NCBI RefSeq assembly: GCF_900112025.1
Contig: NZ_FOKL01000008.1
Location: forward strand, 102,766-166,765
Direction: 5' to 3'
DNA length: 64,000 nt
Source: Janthinobacterium sp. 344
GTDB taxonomy: Bacteria; Pseudomonadota; Gammaproteobacteria; Burkholderiales; Burkholderiaceae_D
The translations under genes and the position numbers were made by a program. Each line of letters starts with the position of its first letter. The stretch's first letter is position 1. Below the pieces are notes generated by a model. The model was not told where the DNA came from, did no database searches, and saw only the letters and a list, made by a program, of their open reading frames with translations. This document shows positions 8,570-16,781 of this stretch, one piece after another.

Positions 8570-9263
8570 CGAGCGCCGCATCGGCCGGTGGCAAGCCCAG
8601 CAAGCGAATCTTGTGCAACTCCAGCCCCGGATGCAGCCAAGGGCCATCCGACCCGAACAGCACCTTGTGCGGCCCGGCGCGGCGCACGGCCTGCTCCAGC
8701 AAATCAAAACGGCGCACGCCGGAACTGTCCGTGTAGATATTGGCGTGCCGCACCAGATGGTCGATCAGCGCCAGCTGTGCGGCCCAGTCGTCGCCGAAGC
8801 TGCCCAGGTGCGGCAGGATGAAATCGACGTCGGGATATTGCCGCGCCAGCAGTTCCGCCACGGCCACTTCGCCCATCGGGTCATACAGCACGGGCAAGCC
8901 AAAGAAGCGCGCCGCCTCGCAGACTTCGCCGCTGATGCGCGCGTCAGCCCGGTGCACCTTGATGCCGACGAAACCATAGCGCTCGACGGCCATGCGCACG
9001 AGATCCATGATGCGGCCCCGGTCGCGCCGCGCGTGCACGAAGGCAAAACCGTAAAAACGCTGCGGATCGCTGGCGACGAGGCGCGCCACGCCATGGTTGG
9101 CGATGGCATAGTCGGAGTGGAAAGTAGCGAACAGCACGCTGCGGACGATGCCGGCCGCCTGCGCGCGGCGCAGATATGCGGCCAGTGGCGCGTCGCTGTC
9201 CCACGGTCCACTCAAGCCGTCGCCGGGCCCCGCATGGCAATGGCAGTCGATGACGGTCGCCAT
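8517..9263 (-). CDS. amidohydrolase-family metal-dependent hydrolase
   Basis: A 248-residue TIM-barrel hydrolase of the amidohydrolase-2 type. The metal-binding His8-Cys-His10 pair follows the first strand (VIDCHCHAG). Later come GIKVHRAD, ILPHLG and the C-terminal Asp in LFGSDGPW. Enzymes of this group are decarboxylases or hydrolases of varied small molecules. It is the last gene of the eight-gene minus-strand operon, 23 bases after the upstream gene's stop, so it may act on or protect against something made by that system; this is inference only. Confidence 0.82.
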   Translation of the reverse strand: MATVIDCHCHAGPGDGLSGPWDSDAPLAAYLRRAQAAGIVRSVLFATFHSDYAIANHGVARLVASDPQRFYGFAFVHARRDRGRIMDLVRMAVERYGFVGIKVHRADARISGEVCEAARFFGLPVLYDPMGEVAVAELLARQYPDVDFILPHLGSFGDDWAAQLALIDHLVRHANIYTDSSGVRRFDLLEQAVRRAGPHKVLFGSDGPWLHPGLELHKIRLLGLPPADAALVMGENFLRLTGQERGGR

Positions 9264-9286
9264 GAGCCGCTCCCTGGCCGAGCCGC

Positions 9287-9937
9287 TCAGTTCCAGTCGC
9301 CCATCACGACGATGCGGTTGCCGCGCCGGCGCCAGCGCCCGCTTTCCTCTTCCTGCCGCGGCGCGGCCGGACGGAAATGCGGCAATTGCTGGTGCAGCGC
9401 CCGCGTCAGCGCGCTTTCCACGGCGCGCGCACTGCCATCGCCTTCACTGGCCAGGCGCGCAGCCTGCCCTGCGATGCGCACGAAGCGGCGCGCCATTTCC
9501 AGTTCGCGGTCGGCTGGCGCGGCGCCTTCCATTTCCAGTTCCAGCGCGTTGCTGGCCGCGCGTCCCAGGGCCGAACCGAGCGCCGTGCCCACGCCCGGTA
9601 TCGGGATCATCGAGCCCAGTGCGCCACCGACAAAGGGCAAGGCCGTCTTGGCCACCGCCTTCAAGGCGCCGCCCAGCGGCTTGGCCACCTTGGCGATGCT
9701 CGACCCCACTTTCTTGACACCCTTCCACACGCTCTTGAAGACATTGCCGAGGAATTGTTCCAGCTCTTCCTCGCTCGATACTTCCAGCAGCTCCATGGCC
9801 AGCTGCAGCTCTTCCTCCGCGCTGAACACGGCCGGGGCGCTGCCCTTGCCGGCCCAGCTCTCGCCGAATTCCAGCACTTCAAACGCGGTGCCGGCCCGCT
9901 GCCGGCATTGCGCGCATTCACATTCGAGTTGGTGCAT
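9287..9937 (-). CDS. unknown protein, GRW-motif/glycine-zipper paralogue 1
   Basis: A 216-residue protein with no recognised function. In order: a Cys-rich N-terminus (four Cys in the first 11 residues); an acidic stretch ending in LEFGESW (22-28); a helix ELLEVSSEEELEQFLGNV (49-66); a Gly/Ala/Val-rich zipper (about 75-130) like membrane-inserting or aggregating segments; ELEMARRFVRIA (145-156); and a C-terminal SGRWRRRGNRIVV. The same blocks recur in the proteins at 15407-16126 and, without the zipper, at 16200-16781. It sits in the eight-gene operon, 34 bases after the GIY-YIG gene. Confidence 0.8.
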   Translation of the reverse strand: MHQLECECAQCRQRAGTAFEVLEFGESWAGKGSAPAVFSAEEELQLAMELLEVSSEEELEQFLGNVFKSVWKGVKKVGSSIAKVAKPLGGALKAVAKTALPFVGGALGSMIPIPGVGTALGSALGRAASNALELEMEGAAPADRELEMARRFVRIAGQAARLASEGDGSARAVESALTRALHQQLPHFRPAAPRQEEESGRWRRRGNRIVVMGDWN

Positions 9938-9971
9938 GATGCTCTCCTTCGCAGTGATGAACAGGCGATCG

Positions 9972-10823
9972 TCAGCTCCACATCTCGCCCAGTACCGCCA
10001 TTTCCAGTTCGCGCCGCTGGTTGGTCAGCACGCCGCGCTGGTTGGCAAACATGTCGTCGTGGATACGCTGTTCGATGCGCCGCCGCTGCGCCGCCGACGC
10101 CAGCGGCGCCACGTACACCTGGTGTCCCGTCAAGTCCACGCCCATCATCTGGCCGCACAGCCGGTGCTGCAGCAAGCGCCGGTGCAGGTCGTCCGTCTGC
10201 CCGCTGTAGGCACGGCGGCGCCCGCCCGCATCGAATTCGATCACATACAGCCCAGGTCCTCGGCCATTCGGATCGCGCAAGGCGCTGGCCAGCGGGCCCA
10301 GCGCCTGGTAGCTCAGGGCCGCCGCTTCCGGCACGCGGCCCATGGTGCCGGCCAGCGTGGGCGGCACTTCACCCTGCATCTGATCGCCATCCTGGCCCTG
10401 GTCCTGGTCCTGGCCGGCATCAGGCTCCTGCTGGTCGCCAAACGCGGGCGGCTCCACCGGGTATGGCGCCGGATAGATCGTGGGATAGATGGCTGGATAA
10501 GCACCCCAGCCCCGGTAGCGCGCCGGCGGATACGGCAAGGGTGGCGGCGGATAGCGGCCCGGCCGGCGTCCCGGTCCCTGGTAGCGGGGTGGCGCGGGGC
10601 GCCGCTGTCCACGCAGCGGTGGCCGGGCGCGCAGGCCGCCGCCGCGCATGGGGGCGCGCCCGCCGCCCGGGTACCAACGCTCGCCCTCCCATTCTCCTTC
10701 CTCCTCGCCTTGCCACTCCTGGCCCCATTCCTGCGACTGCTCTTGCAAGCCTTCCTGCTCCCATTCGGATTCCCCGGCCGCCGGCTGTCCCGCAAAGGGC
10801 AGCATTTCAAATGCTTCGTGCAT
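9972..10823 (-). CDS. GIY-YIG domain protein with acidic Trp-rich and Pro-rich N-terminal tail
   Basis: A 283-residue protein starting at ATG 10823 (Shine-Dalgarno AGGAGG). Residues 18-50 are Glu/Trp-rich (repeated EW), 56-125 are Arg/Pro/Tyr-rich and 130-150 are Asp/Gln-rich; all look disordered. The C-terminal 95 residues form a GIY-YIG-like fold: GLYVIE (191-196), AYSGQTDDLHRR (205-216), Arg216, Glu251 in RRIEQRIHDD and Asn268. These match the catalytic Tyr/Arg/Glu/Asn pattern of GIY-YIG nucleases, so nuclease activity is plausible but untested. Its start overlaps the end of the PLP-fold gene by 17 bases. Confidence 0.78.
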   Translation of the reverse strand: MHEAFEMLPFAGQPAAGESEWEQEGLQEQSQEWGQEWQGEEEGEWEGERWYPGGGRAPMRGGGLRARPPLRGQRRPAPPRYQGPGRRPGRYPPPPLPYPPARYRGWGAYPAIYPTIYPAPYPVEPPAFGDQQEPDAGQDQDQGQDGDQMQGEVPPTLAGTMGRVPEAAALSYQALGPLASALRDPNGRGPGLYVIEFDAGGRRRAYSGQTDDLHRRLLQHRLCGQMMGVDLTGHQVYVAPLASAAQRRRIEQRIHDDMFANQRGVLTNQRRELEMAVLGEMWS

Positions 10824-11853
10824 ATTGCCTCCTGATGTGATGTTCAAGCAAACCCGTCGCCTCTTGCAACTGCGCGGGCGTATGATCGGCGCGCAGCAAA
10901 AAGGTCAGCGTCCCCGCCCTGCCCCCCGCCTGCGCCAGCGCCAGCACGCCGGCCTGGCGCAGGACGTCCTGCAAGTGGGCGCAGCCGGGCAGGCGCTGCA
11001 CGGGAAAAGCGCCACCCCGGCAAGCGATGCCAGCCGCCTTCATGCCCGCCCGCCATTGCGCCACCCTGGCCACCAGCCTGGCCCTCAAGGCATCGCCTTG
11101 CCGCGCATTCAGGACCAGGGCCCGCCGCGCCGCCGCCAGCACGGCCGCCGATGGCGGGCTGGCATGCACGCGCGTCTGGCTGTGCGCGATGAAGCGCCGC
11201 ACCAGCTGCCGGCTGCCCGCCAGCACGGCAAGGGGGGCGCCGAACCCCTTGGCCAGCGACGCGCCGATGATCAACTGCCCCCCCTGTCCGTCGCTGCCAC
11301 CCGGCAAGCCATGCAGGCGCGCGGACCCGCCGCCCTGCGCACCGCACACGCCCAGCACCTGCGTGTCGTCGAGCAATAGATAGCCGGCGCCCTCGCGCGC
11401 GACGGCCGCATAGGCCGCCAGCGGCAACACCTGCTCGCTGCCCGGCACATAGCCATCGGCCAGGATCAGCGGACGGCGCCCTTGCCCGCGCCAGGCCGCC
11501 GCCAGGCGCCGCAGCGCCATCACCTCGCCGCTGGGAAACAATCGCAGCGGCAGACCCAGCGCCTGCGCCCGCTCGGCGCCCCAGCGCGCGATGGCGTAGC
11601 TGCCGCCATCGATGAGGATCACCAGCCGTTCGCTTGCCAGCATGCCGAACAGATCCCAGAACAGGTGCAGGGTGGAGGGCAGCACGCACGCCGCTTCACA
11701 CCCTTGCAGCGCGGCCAGGTCGGCTGCCAGCGCCAGGGCTCCCGGCGGCTCCTGCAGCGCCGCCGGCTTGCCCAGGCTCAGGCTGCTCCATGGGGCCAGG
11801 GTGGCGGCCGGATGGCGCATGCCCAGATACAGGGCGCTGCTGAAGTCGAGCAT
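10807..11853 (-). CDS. PLP-dependent fold-type I enzyme (aminotransferase class I/II-like)
   Basis: A 348-residue protein resembling the 8-amino-7-oxononanoate synthase/aminotransferase class I-II group but about 40 residues shorter. The presumed Schiff-base lysine is Lys202 in GASLAKGFGAP. The PLP-ring Asp lies in LLLDDTQVLGVCG (Asp162), where synthases of this group read DDAH; here the His position is Gln165. That change and the Ala/Leu-rich composition suggest an altered reaction or loss of the synthase chemistry. It begins 20 bases after the 720-residue gene. Product unknown. Confidence 0.78.
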   Translation of the reverse strand: MLDFSSALYLGMRHPAATLAPWSSLSLGKPAALQEPPGALALAADLAALQGCEAACVLPSTLHLFWDLFGMLASERLVILIDGGSYAIARWGAERAQALGLPLRLFPSGEVMALRRLAAAWRGQGRRPLILADGYVPGSEQVLPLAAYAAVAREGAGYLLLDDTQVLGVCGAQGGGSARLHGLPGGSDGQGGQLIIGASLAKGFGAPLAVLAGSRQLVRRFIAHSQTRVHASPPSAAVLAAARRALVLNARQGDALRARLVARVAQWRAGMKAAGIACRGGAFPVQRLPGCAHLQDVLRQAGVLALAQAGGRAGTLTFLLRADHTPAQLQEATGLLEHHIRRQYARSI

Positions 11854-11873
11854 GCAGGCGCCCCCTCTCCCTG

Positions 11874-14036
11874 CTACACGCTGCGCAGCTGCTGGCTCAG
11901 GCGCTGGCGCAGCAGCACCGAGGGCATGGTTGATTCGATCGCCGGATCGCTGCTGTCGACCGACAGGTCGACCCCGGTGGCGGCGCGGTAGCCGTGGATA
12001 TAGCCCTGCACTTGCGGCCGCCAGAAGCGCGCCCAGTTGAAGGCCTGCGTCGGTTCGTAGATATCGCTCCAGTTACCGTAGCGCACGGACAGCAGCAATT
12101 GCTCGCCAAAGATGGCCAGGTTGCGGAAGTGCATGACGCTGGTATCCGTCCAGCCTTGCAGTTTCTTCATGGCATCCACCCGGTCCATCCACGGTTCCGG
12201 ATACGCCACCATCACGCGCGTGGGCAAAAATTCGCGGAATTCGGGCCGCGCCAGCATCCATTGCTGCATCAGCATTTCGATGCGCGCCGTCGATGGCAAA
12301 TCGCCGAACTGGTTATGCGCGCCCTGGGAGAGGATCAGGTGGATTTCCTTCAGGGCATTCAGCACGGGGAAGGCGTCGGCCTTCACGGTGGTGTCGTCAT
12401 CCTGCTTGTAGAACGAGGTCAGCAGACGCAGCAAATGGTGGAACGCTTCGAGGAATTTCGAGCGGCTGTCGGCTGGCCGGAAGTGCTGGACCGCCTTGCC
12501 ATCGAGCCGCACGCCGTAATGGTGGTCGTACTCGTAATTACGGCGCACCACGGTCAGCCGGTGCTGCTCATCCTGCGTATACCCCCACAGCAGATTATTC
12601 AGGGGGCGCAGCATGTCGATCTCCGTGTTCGACAGGGGATCGAGGTGGTGGCCCGGGGCGCGCAGGTTCTGGAAGCGCTGCGTGATGGCGTTCATGGTCT
12701 GCACCAGCATGCCCTCCTCGTGCCAGTATGACCAGATCAGTTCCAGTAGGCAGGGATTGGCCAGCTTTTCCTGGATGATGCCAAAGCACAGGTCCACTTC
12801 GCCTTCCTGGCCGCGCGGGATGCTGATGGGAATATCGGGCAGCTTGCGGCGGATCACGGCCAGGTAGGGCAAGGTCTGGAAGCCATCGATGTTTTCCAGA
12901 TAGTCATTGCGCAGCACGGTTTCCAGGTCGCGTCCCAGGGGAATGTCGCGCCGGTCCAGATAGGCATTGTCTTCGGCCGGATTGAAGGCCAGCGGCTGGT
13001 TCAGCACGCCGCAATTGACCATCACGAACGCTTCCGTCGCCACCTTCAGCACGCGATAGGAATCCGCATCCGAGAACGGCAGGGCGCGGCGCTGCTTGAG
13101 CTGCTGGAATACCTCGGCCTTCTTGACGAAGCGCTCCTGCTCGAAGCCGCGCACATTCGCCAGGTCGCCGCAAAACAGACTGTCCATGAAATGCAGGTAA
13201 TTCGTAAACGACATGGCCTCGGTGCTGTTGCGGATCAGGGTCCACAGGGGCAAGTCTTCGGTCGGTTCCGTTTCCGTGCGCGTCAGCGAGACGCCCACAT
13301 TGCCCGAAATGGGCTGCGGCTGGCGTTCTTCCGTCTCGTATTCGGCATCCACGGCCAGCATGGCGTGCGGACTGAGTCCCTCGGGCACGGGCAAGGCGCT
13401 GCGCAAATCCGGCCGTTGCGACAGCATCATCTGCCCTGAAAAACGGTGCATGCCGGCACGCCGCACGGGCGTGGAAAAGGCGTTTGGCGTGCCGCGCATG
13501 GGTACCCACGGCGAGGCGGCCAGCACTTGCACCTGGTCGCGCCCATCGGTGCTCTGGTCGCCGTCGAACGAGACCGTGGCGATGGCGCGGTCGCCCACCC
13601 TGCCGAAATTGCAGTCGCTGGGATGGCAATCGGCCGTCTCGAACGCCAGGTCCACCTGCGGATTGAGCTGGGGCTTGAAGCACAGCACGGCGCTGCAGCC
13701 CGACTGCACCGTCACGCACTGCGGCAAGGTGGCGGGAAAGTTGCCGTACACGCCCACATAACTGCCCGTCTCCAGCTCGGAAAACACGGTGCTGCCACGC
13801 CCATCGGTCCAGCGCACGCCCACCAGCCTGGCGGGATCGGGCAGCCAGGTGGCGGCGATGAAATTATGGCAATCGGCCTCAAGCCCCCGGTACAGGCTGA
13901 TGGCGGCATTGACGACCATCGTTCCGCTGTTTTGCTCATGTACGGTGACGGCGATGCTGCCGCCGTGGATTTTCGGGCCCGCCTGGCCCGCGCCCCCGCT
14001 TTTGCTGCTCATCTTGCTGCTCATCTTGCTGCTCAT
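11874..14036 (-). CDS. large conserved-looking protein of unknown function
   Basis: A 720-residue protein that I do not recognise. It opens with three MSSK repeats. Residues about 20-120 look like a small beta-sandwich (alternating strands, a TDGRGSTVFSELETGSYVGV segment as in transthyretin-like or SpaA-like folds). The remainder is mostly helical, with aromatic-rich segments such as ELIWSYWHEEGMLVQTMNA and LNNLLWGYTQDEQHRL, and a YEYDHHYG motif. There is no signal peptide or membrane helix. The start ATG at 14036 has GAGGAG seven bases upstream; in-frame ATGs at 14024 and 14012 are alternatives. It starts 10 bases after the peptidase-like gene and is the largest product of the operon. Confidence 0.78.
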   Translation of the reverse strand: MSSKMSSKMSSKSGGAGQAGPKIHGGSIAVTVHEQNSGTMVVNAAISLYRGLEADCHNFIAATWLPDPARLVGVRWTDGRGSTVFSELETGSYVGVYGNFPATLPQCVTVQSGCSAVLCFKPQLNPQVDLAFETADCHPSDCNFGRVGDRAIATVSFDGDQSTDGRDQVQVLAASPWVPMRGTPNAFSTPVRRAGMHRFSGQMMLSQRPDLRSALPVPEGLSPHAMLAVDAEYETEERQPQPISGNVGVSLTRTETEPTEDLPLWTLIRNSTEAMSFTNYLHFMDSLFCGDLANVRGFEQERFVKKAEVFQQLKQRRALPFSDADSYRVLKVATEAFVMVNCGVLNQPLAFNPAEDNAYLDRRDIPLGRDLETVLRNDYLENIDGFQTLPYLAVIRRKLPDIPISIPRGQEGEVDLCFGIIQEKLANPCLLELIWSYWHEEGMLVQTMNAITQRFQNLRAPGHHLDPLSNTEIDMLRPLNNLLWGYTQDEQHRLTVVRRNYEYDHHYGVRLDGKAVQHFRPADSRSKFLEAFHHLLRLLTSFYKQDDDTTVKADAFPVLNALKEIHLILSQGAHNQFGDLPSTARIEMLMQQWMLARPEFREFLPTRVMVAYPEPWMDRVDAMKKLQGWTDTSVMHFRNLAIFGEQLLLSVRYGNWSDIYEPTQAFNWARFWRPQVQGYIHGYRAATGVDLSVDSSDPAIESTMPSVLLRQRLSQQLRSV
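14001..14036 (-). repeat. 12-bp tandem repeat at start codon (MSSK x3)
   Basis: Three consecutive 12-bp units encode Met-Ser-Ser-Lys each; the first two are identical and the third differs in one base (AAA instead of AAG). Each unit supplies an in-frame ATG, so repeat-number changes would move the start without shifting frame. Confidence 0.85.
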
Positions 14037-14046
14037 GTCATTCTCC

Positions 14047-15402
14047 TCAATGGATAATCAAACGCGGTGCCAGGAGCGGCAGCGGCCTGCCGGGCTGGCG
14101 GCCATGCCGCACGACGTCGGCGCACAGTTCCGAGGTGTCCAGGGTGCTGCGCAAGGCCCAGTGGGTCAGCAGGCGCCCCAGCAGTTCGCTTTCATCTTCC
14201 GGGCTCAGGCTGCCGCTGGCGCGCGCCTGGCCCAGCACGGCGAACACCAGGGTCGGCGTGGCCTGGTACATCTGCCCCGGCGCCAGGCTCCAGCTGCGAA
14301 ACAGGTGGGCCAGCATGGCTGGCTGGCGCGCGTGCACGGCCATGGCCTCGGCCAGCGAGCCGCCGCGCAAGGCCGGCGGCCGGTGCTGCACCAGCAAGCC
14401 GACCAGGGCCGCCATGCTGTCCTGCAGCTGCGCCAGCAGGCGCTGCTGCGGCAAAGGCAGGCCGGCCAGCGGGTAGTACGACAGCCACAGCCGCTCCAGC
14501 CGGGTCCACTGCGGGTGCGGATACAGCGCCCGTCCCATGGCGCAGCTGAGGCGCACCCGCAGCCACGGCACCGGGTGCGGATCATCGACGTTGAGGCGAA
14601 AGACAAATACGCGCGGCAGGCTGACCACGCCGATCAGGCCCAGCGTGGCGGCCACGCCCACGCGCGCCAGCGACCAGTAGTCGGCCACGATCTCGGAAAT
14701 CCAGCGCTCCCACAGCCGCCACACGTGCACCAGGCCGCTGCCGCCGTGCTGCATGGCTTGCAGCACGGGCCGCAGGGACGCGACCAGGTCCAGCAGGGCA
14801 GCACCCTGATGCCCCACCTCGTGCACGAGCGAGGAGGCGATGCTGCTGCCGATCATGCGTTCGCGTGGCAGGCGGATGATGGCGACGGGATTGTCGCCGC
14901 CACCGGGCAGGCGCGTGCGCGCGCGGCGGATGGCCGCGCCGGGGCCACGGTCCAGGTAGCAGATCACGGGCGGCGCCTGGTACACATTGCCGGGCAGCGC
15001 CAGCGCGTCGGCGGCAACGATGTCGAGGCCGGCCAGCCACACGCCCGTCTTGTGCTCGCTGCGCTGCGTGATGACTTCGTTGAACAGGTCGAACTGGGTC
15101 AGCGCGGCATTGAACTTCAGGCGCAGGAAGGTAAACCGGCGCTGCGCTTCGGCGGCCGTGGCCATGCTGGCGCCGTTGGCCTGCTCGCGCCGCAGCCACC
15201 ACTGGAATTGCGCCACCATGCGCCGCAGCTCGCGCCGGCCCTGCACCAGCTGGCTTTCGATGGCCGACTGGGCGCTGGGCATCAGGGCGGCCGCCAGGAC
15301 CGTCGGCTCGATCAGCGCGAACGGTTCCAGCCGCGCCAGCCGCGTCAGCAGCGAGCGCGCCTCCTGCGCCAGCATCCAGGCAGCGTAAGCGCCGATGGCC
15401 AT
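14047..15402 (-). CDS. HEVGH zinc-metallopeptidase-like protein
   Basis: A 451-residue protein taken to start at ATG 15402, four bases after the stop of the upstream gene; a long in-frame extension upstream is only shadow coding. Residues 194-198 read HEVGH, matching the HExxH zinc motif. Glu237 in SEIVADYW, 39 residues on, is a plausible third ligand, the pattern of gluzincin peptidases. Two hydrophobic stretches (about 246-262 and 30-42) could be membrane-associated. There is no signal peptide. Tight linkage to the GRW-motif proteins suggests it may process them, which is inference. No close named family recognised. Confidence 0.75.
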   Translation of the reverse strand: MAIGAYAAWMLAQEARSLLTRLARLEPFALIEPTVLAAALMPSAQSAIESQLVQGRRELRRMVAQFQWWLRREQANGASMATAAEAQRRFTFLRLKFNAALTQFDLFNEVITQRSEHKTGVWLAGLDIVAADALALPGNVYQAPPVICYLDRGPGAAIRRARTRLPGGGDNPVAIIRLPRERMIGSSIASSLVHEVGHQGAALLDLVASLRPVLQAMQHGGSGLVHVWRLWERWISEIVADYWSLARVGVAATLGLIGVVSLPRVFVFRLNVDDPHPVPWLRVRLSCAMGRALYPHPQWTRLERLWLSYYPLAGLPLPQQRLLAQLQDSMAALVGLLVQHRPPALRGGSLAEAMAVHARQPAMLAHLFRSWSLAPGQMYQATPTLVFAVLGQARASGSLSPEDESELLGRLLTHWALRSTLDTSELCADVVRHGRQPGRPLPLLAPRLIIH

Positions 15403-15406
15403 GATG

Positions 15407-16126
15407 TCAGACGCCGTACAGGACGATTTTGTGGCCTTGCCGCGCCCAGCGTCCGCTGGCCGGGCGCATGCCGCCCTGGCCGCGTGCGCCGGCCGGCGCC
15501 ATGGCGCCGGCACCGCTGCCGTTCTGCGTGGCGACCTGGCCGCCGGGACGTCCCAGCAGGCCGGGCGCGAACTGGCGCGCCGCCGCGCTGGCCGCCGCCT
15601 GGGCAATGGCGCGCGGATCACCATTGCCGCGTGCCTGCGCGGCACGGTTGACGGTGTCAGCGGCCAGGCGCACGAACTGCTTGGCACCCTCGAATTCGCG
15701 GTCTTCATTTGATGACGCTTCCGCTTCCAGGCCCAGCGCATTGCCGGCCGCCGAAGCCAGGCCGCTGCCTATCTTGGCGCCCAAGGGGCCGCCGAAATAG
15801 CCGCCGATGGCGCCGCCCGCCAGGGGGATGGCTTTCTTCGCCACGCCCTTGAGCACGCCGCCGATGGCTTGCCCCACGGGCGACTTGATGATGCCGCCCG
15901 CCACCGACGCGGCCTTGCGCAGGAAGTTGCCAAGAAACTGTTCCAGCTCCGCTTCATTGCTGACCGACAGCAATTCATTGGCCAGTTCCATCTCTTCGGA
16001 TTCGGAAAACATGGCGTTGGAAGCGCCTTCGCCGCTCCATTCTCCCTGGCCGAATTCGAACTGTTCCGCTTCAAAGCCGGACATCTCTTGCCCGTATTCC
16101 AGGGTCGTACGATCTATGTCATGCAT
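15407..16126 (-). CDS. unknown protein, GRW-motif/glycine-zipper paralogue 2
   Basis: A 239-residue protein starting at ATG 16126 (GAGGAG six bases upstream). Its layout matches paralogue 1: an acidic aromatic segment FEFGQGEWSGEG (23-34); the helix ELLSVSNEAELEQFLGNF (51-68); a glycine-zipper region (78-130, with GGAIGGYFGGPLG); the block EDREFEGAKQFVRLAADT (141-158); a Gly/Ala/Gln-rich linker (195-222); and C-terminal SGRWARQGHKIVLYGV. Function unknown. The zipper could insert in membranes or drive assembly. It is the second gene of the operon, with the peptidase-like gene directly behind it. Confidence 0.8.
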   Translation of the reverse strand: MHDIDRTTLEYGQEMSGFEAEQFEFGQGEWSGEGASNAMFSESEEMELANELLSVSNEAELEQFLGNFLRKAASVAGGIIKSPVGQAIGGVLKGVAKKAIPLAGGAIGGYFGGPLGAKIGSGLASAAGNALGLEAEASSNEDREFEGAKQFVRLAADTVNRAAQARGNGDPRAIAQAAASAAARQFAPGLLGRPGGQVATQNGSGAGAMAPAGARGQGGMRPASGRWARQGHKIVLYGV

Positions 16127-16199
16127 GATGAACTCCTCAAAGTGACACCTCGGTTGACATCCCACTAATGCTGCAGTGCCGGACGGCGTGTGCCTCCGG

Positions 16200-16781
16200 C
16201 TAACAATCGAGCACGACGATGTGCCCGTCTTCACGGCGCCAGCGGCCGCCGTTCGGGATCTGCGCCGACGCCTGCGCCGCCTGCCGCAGCAAGCCAGGCG
16301 CCAGGGTGCGCGCCACGCGCAGCAAGGCCATTTCCACCTGCGCCTTCGGCGCGCGCGCGGCCATGCCGCCAGCTGCGGCGTGCTGCGCCAGCTCCGTGTT
16401 CACGGCATCGAGCAGATGCACGACGTGGCGCGCCAGCTCGAATTCCTTGTCTTCCGGACTCAGCCCTTCCAGCTCCATGCCGAAGACGCGCGCGACATGC
16501 TGGCGCCGCGCCTGCGCCGCCGCGCCATGCAGGGGCAACATGGGCGCCACCACCTGCCGCAGGAGCTTGCGCAGCGGGGGTTCCAGCGGCGTGCCGCGCA
16601 CTTGCTGCCCGGCCAGGGTGGCGTCCAGCTGGCGCGTGAGAAAGGCGTCGAACTGCGCTGGCGCAGCCACTTCCAGCAACTGCGCCGCCAGCGCCAGCTC
16701 ATCCTCTTGCTGCAGGGGCAAGGTGCCCACGGCCTCGGGCAATTCCATCTCGGGACGATAGGCAAGCAAACGGCTGGTCAT
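16200..16781 (-). CDS. unknown protein, GRW-motif paralogue 3 (no glycine zipper)
   Basis: A 193-residue protein, ATG 16781 with GGAG seven bases upstream (an in-frame TTG at 16796 is less likely). It keeps the family frame: a helix LALAAQLLEVAAPAQFDAFL (29-48), LSPEDKEFELARHVVHLL (107-124) and C-terminal GGRWRREDGHIVVLDC (178-193). The glycine zipper of its two paralogues is replaced by an ordinary basic helix region. It would be the first gene of the eight-gene operon, 73 bases ahead of paralogue 2. Function unknown. Confidence 0.75.
   Translation of the reverse strand: MTSRLLAYRPEMELPEAVGTLPLQQEDELALAAQLLEVAAPAQFDAFLTRQLDATLAGQQVRGTPLEPPLRKLLRQVVAPMLPLHGAAAQARRQHVARVFGMELEGLSPEDKEFELARHVVHLLDAVNTELAQHAAAGGMAARAPKAQVEMALLRVARTLAPGLLRQAAQASAQIPNGGRWRREDGHIVVLDC

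Noticed and set aside
8613..10835. A 740-codon plus-strand frame across 8613-10835
   Set aside because: It spans the antisense of three consecutive minus-strand genes that each have a start, Shine-Dalgarno and conserved motifs.
15403..15741. N-terminal extension of the HEVGH protein frame
   Set aside because: The extension is Arg/Pro/Ala-rich shadow of the upstream paralogue gene; the ATG at 15402, four bases after that gene's stop, is the natural start.
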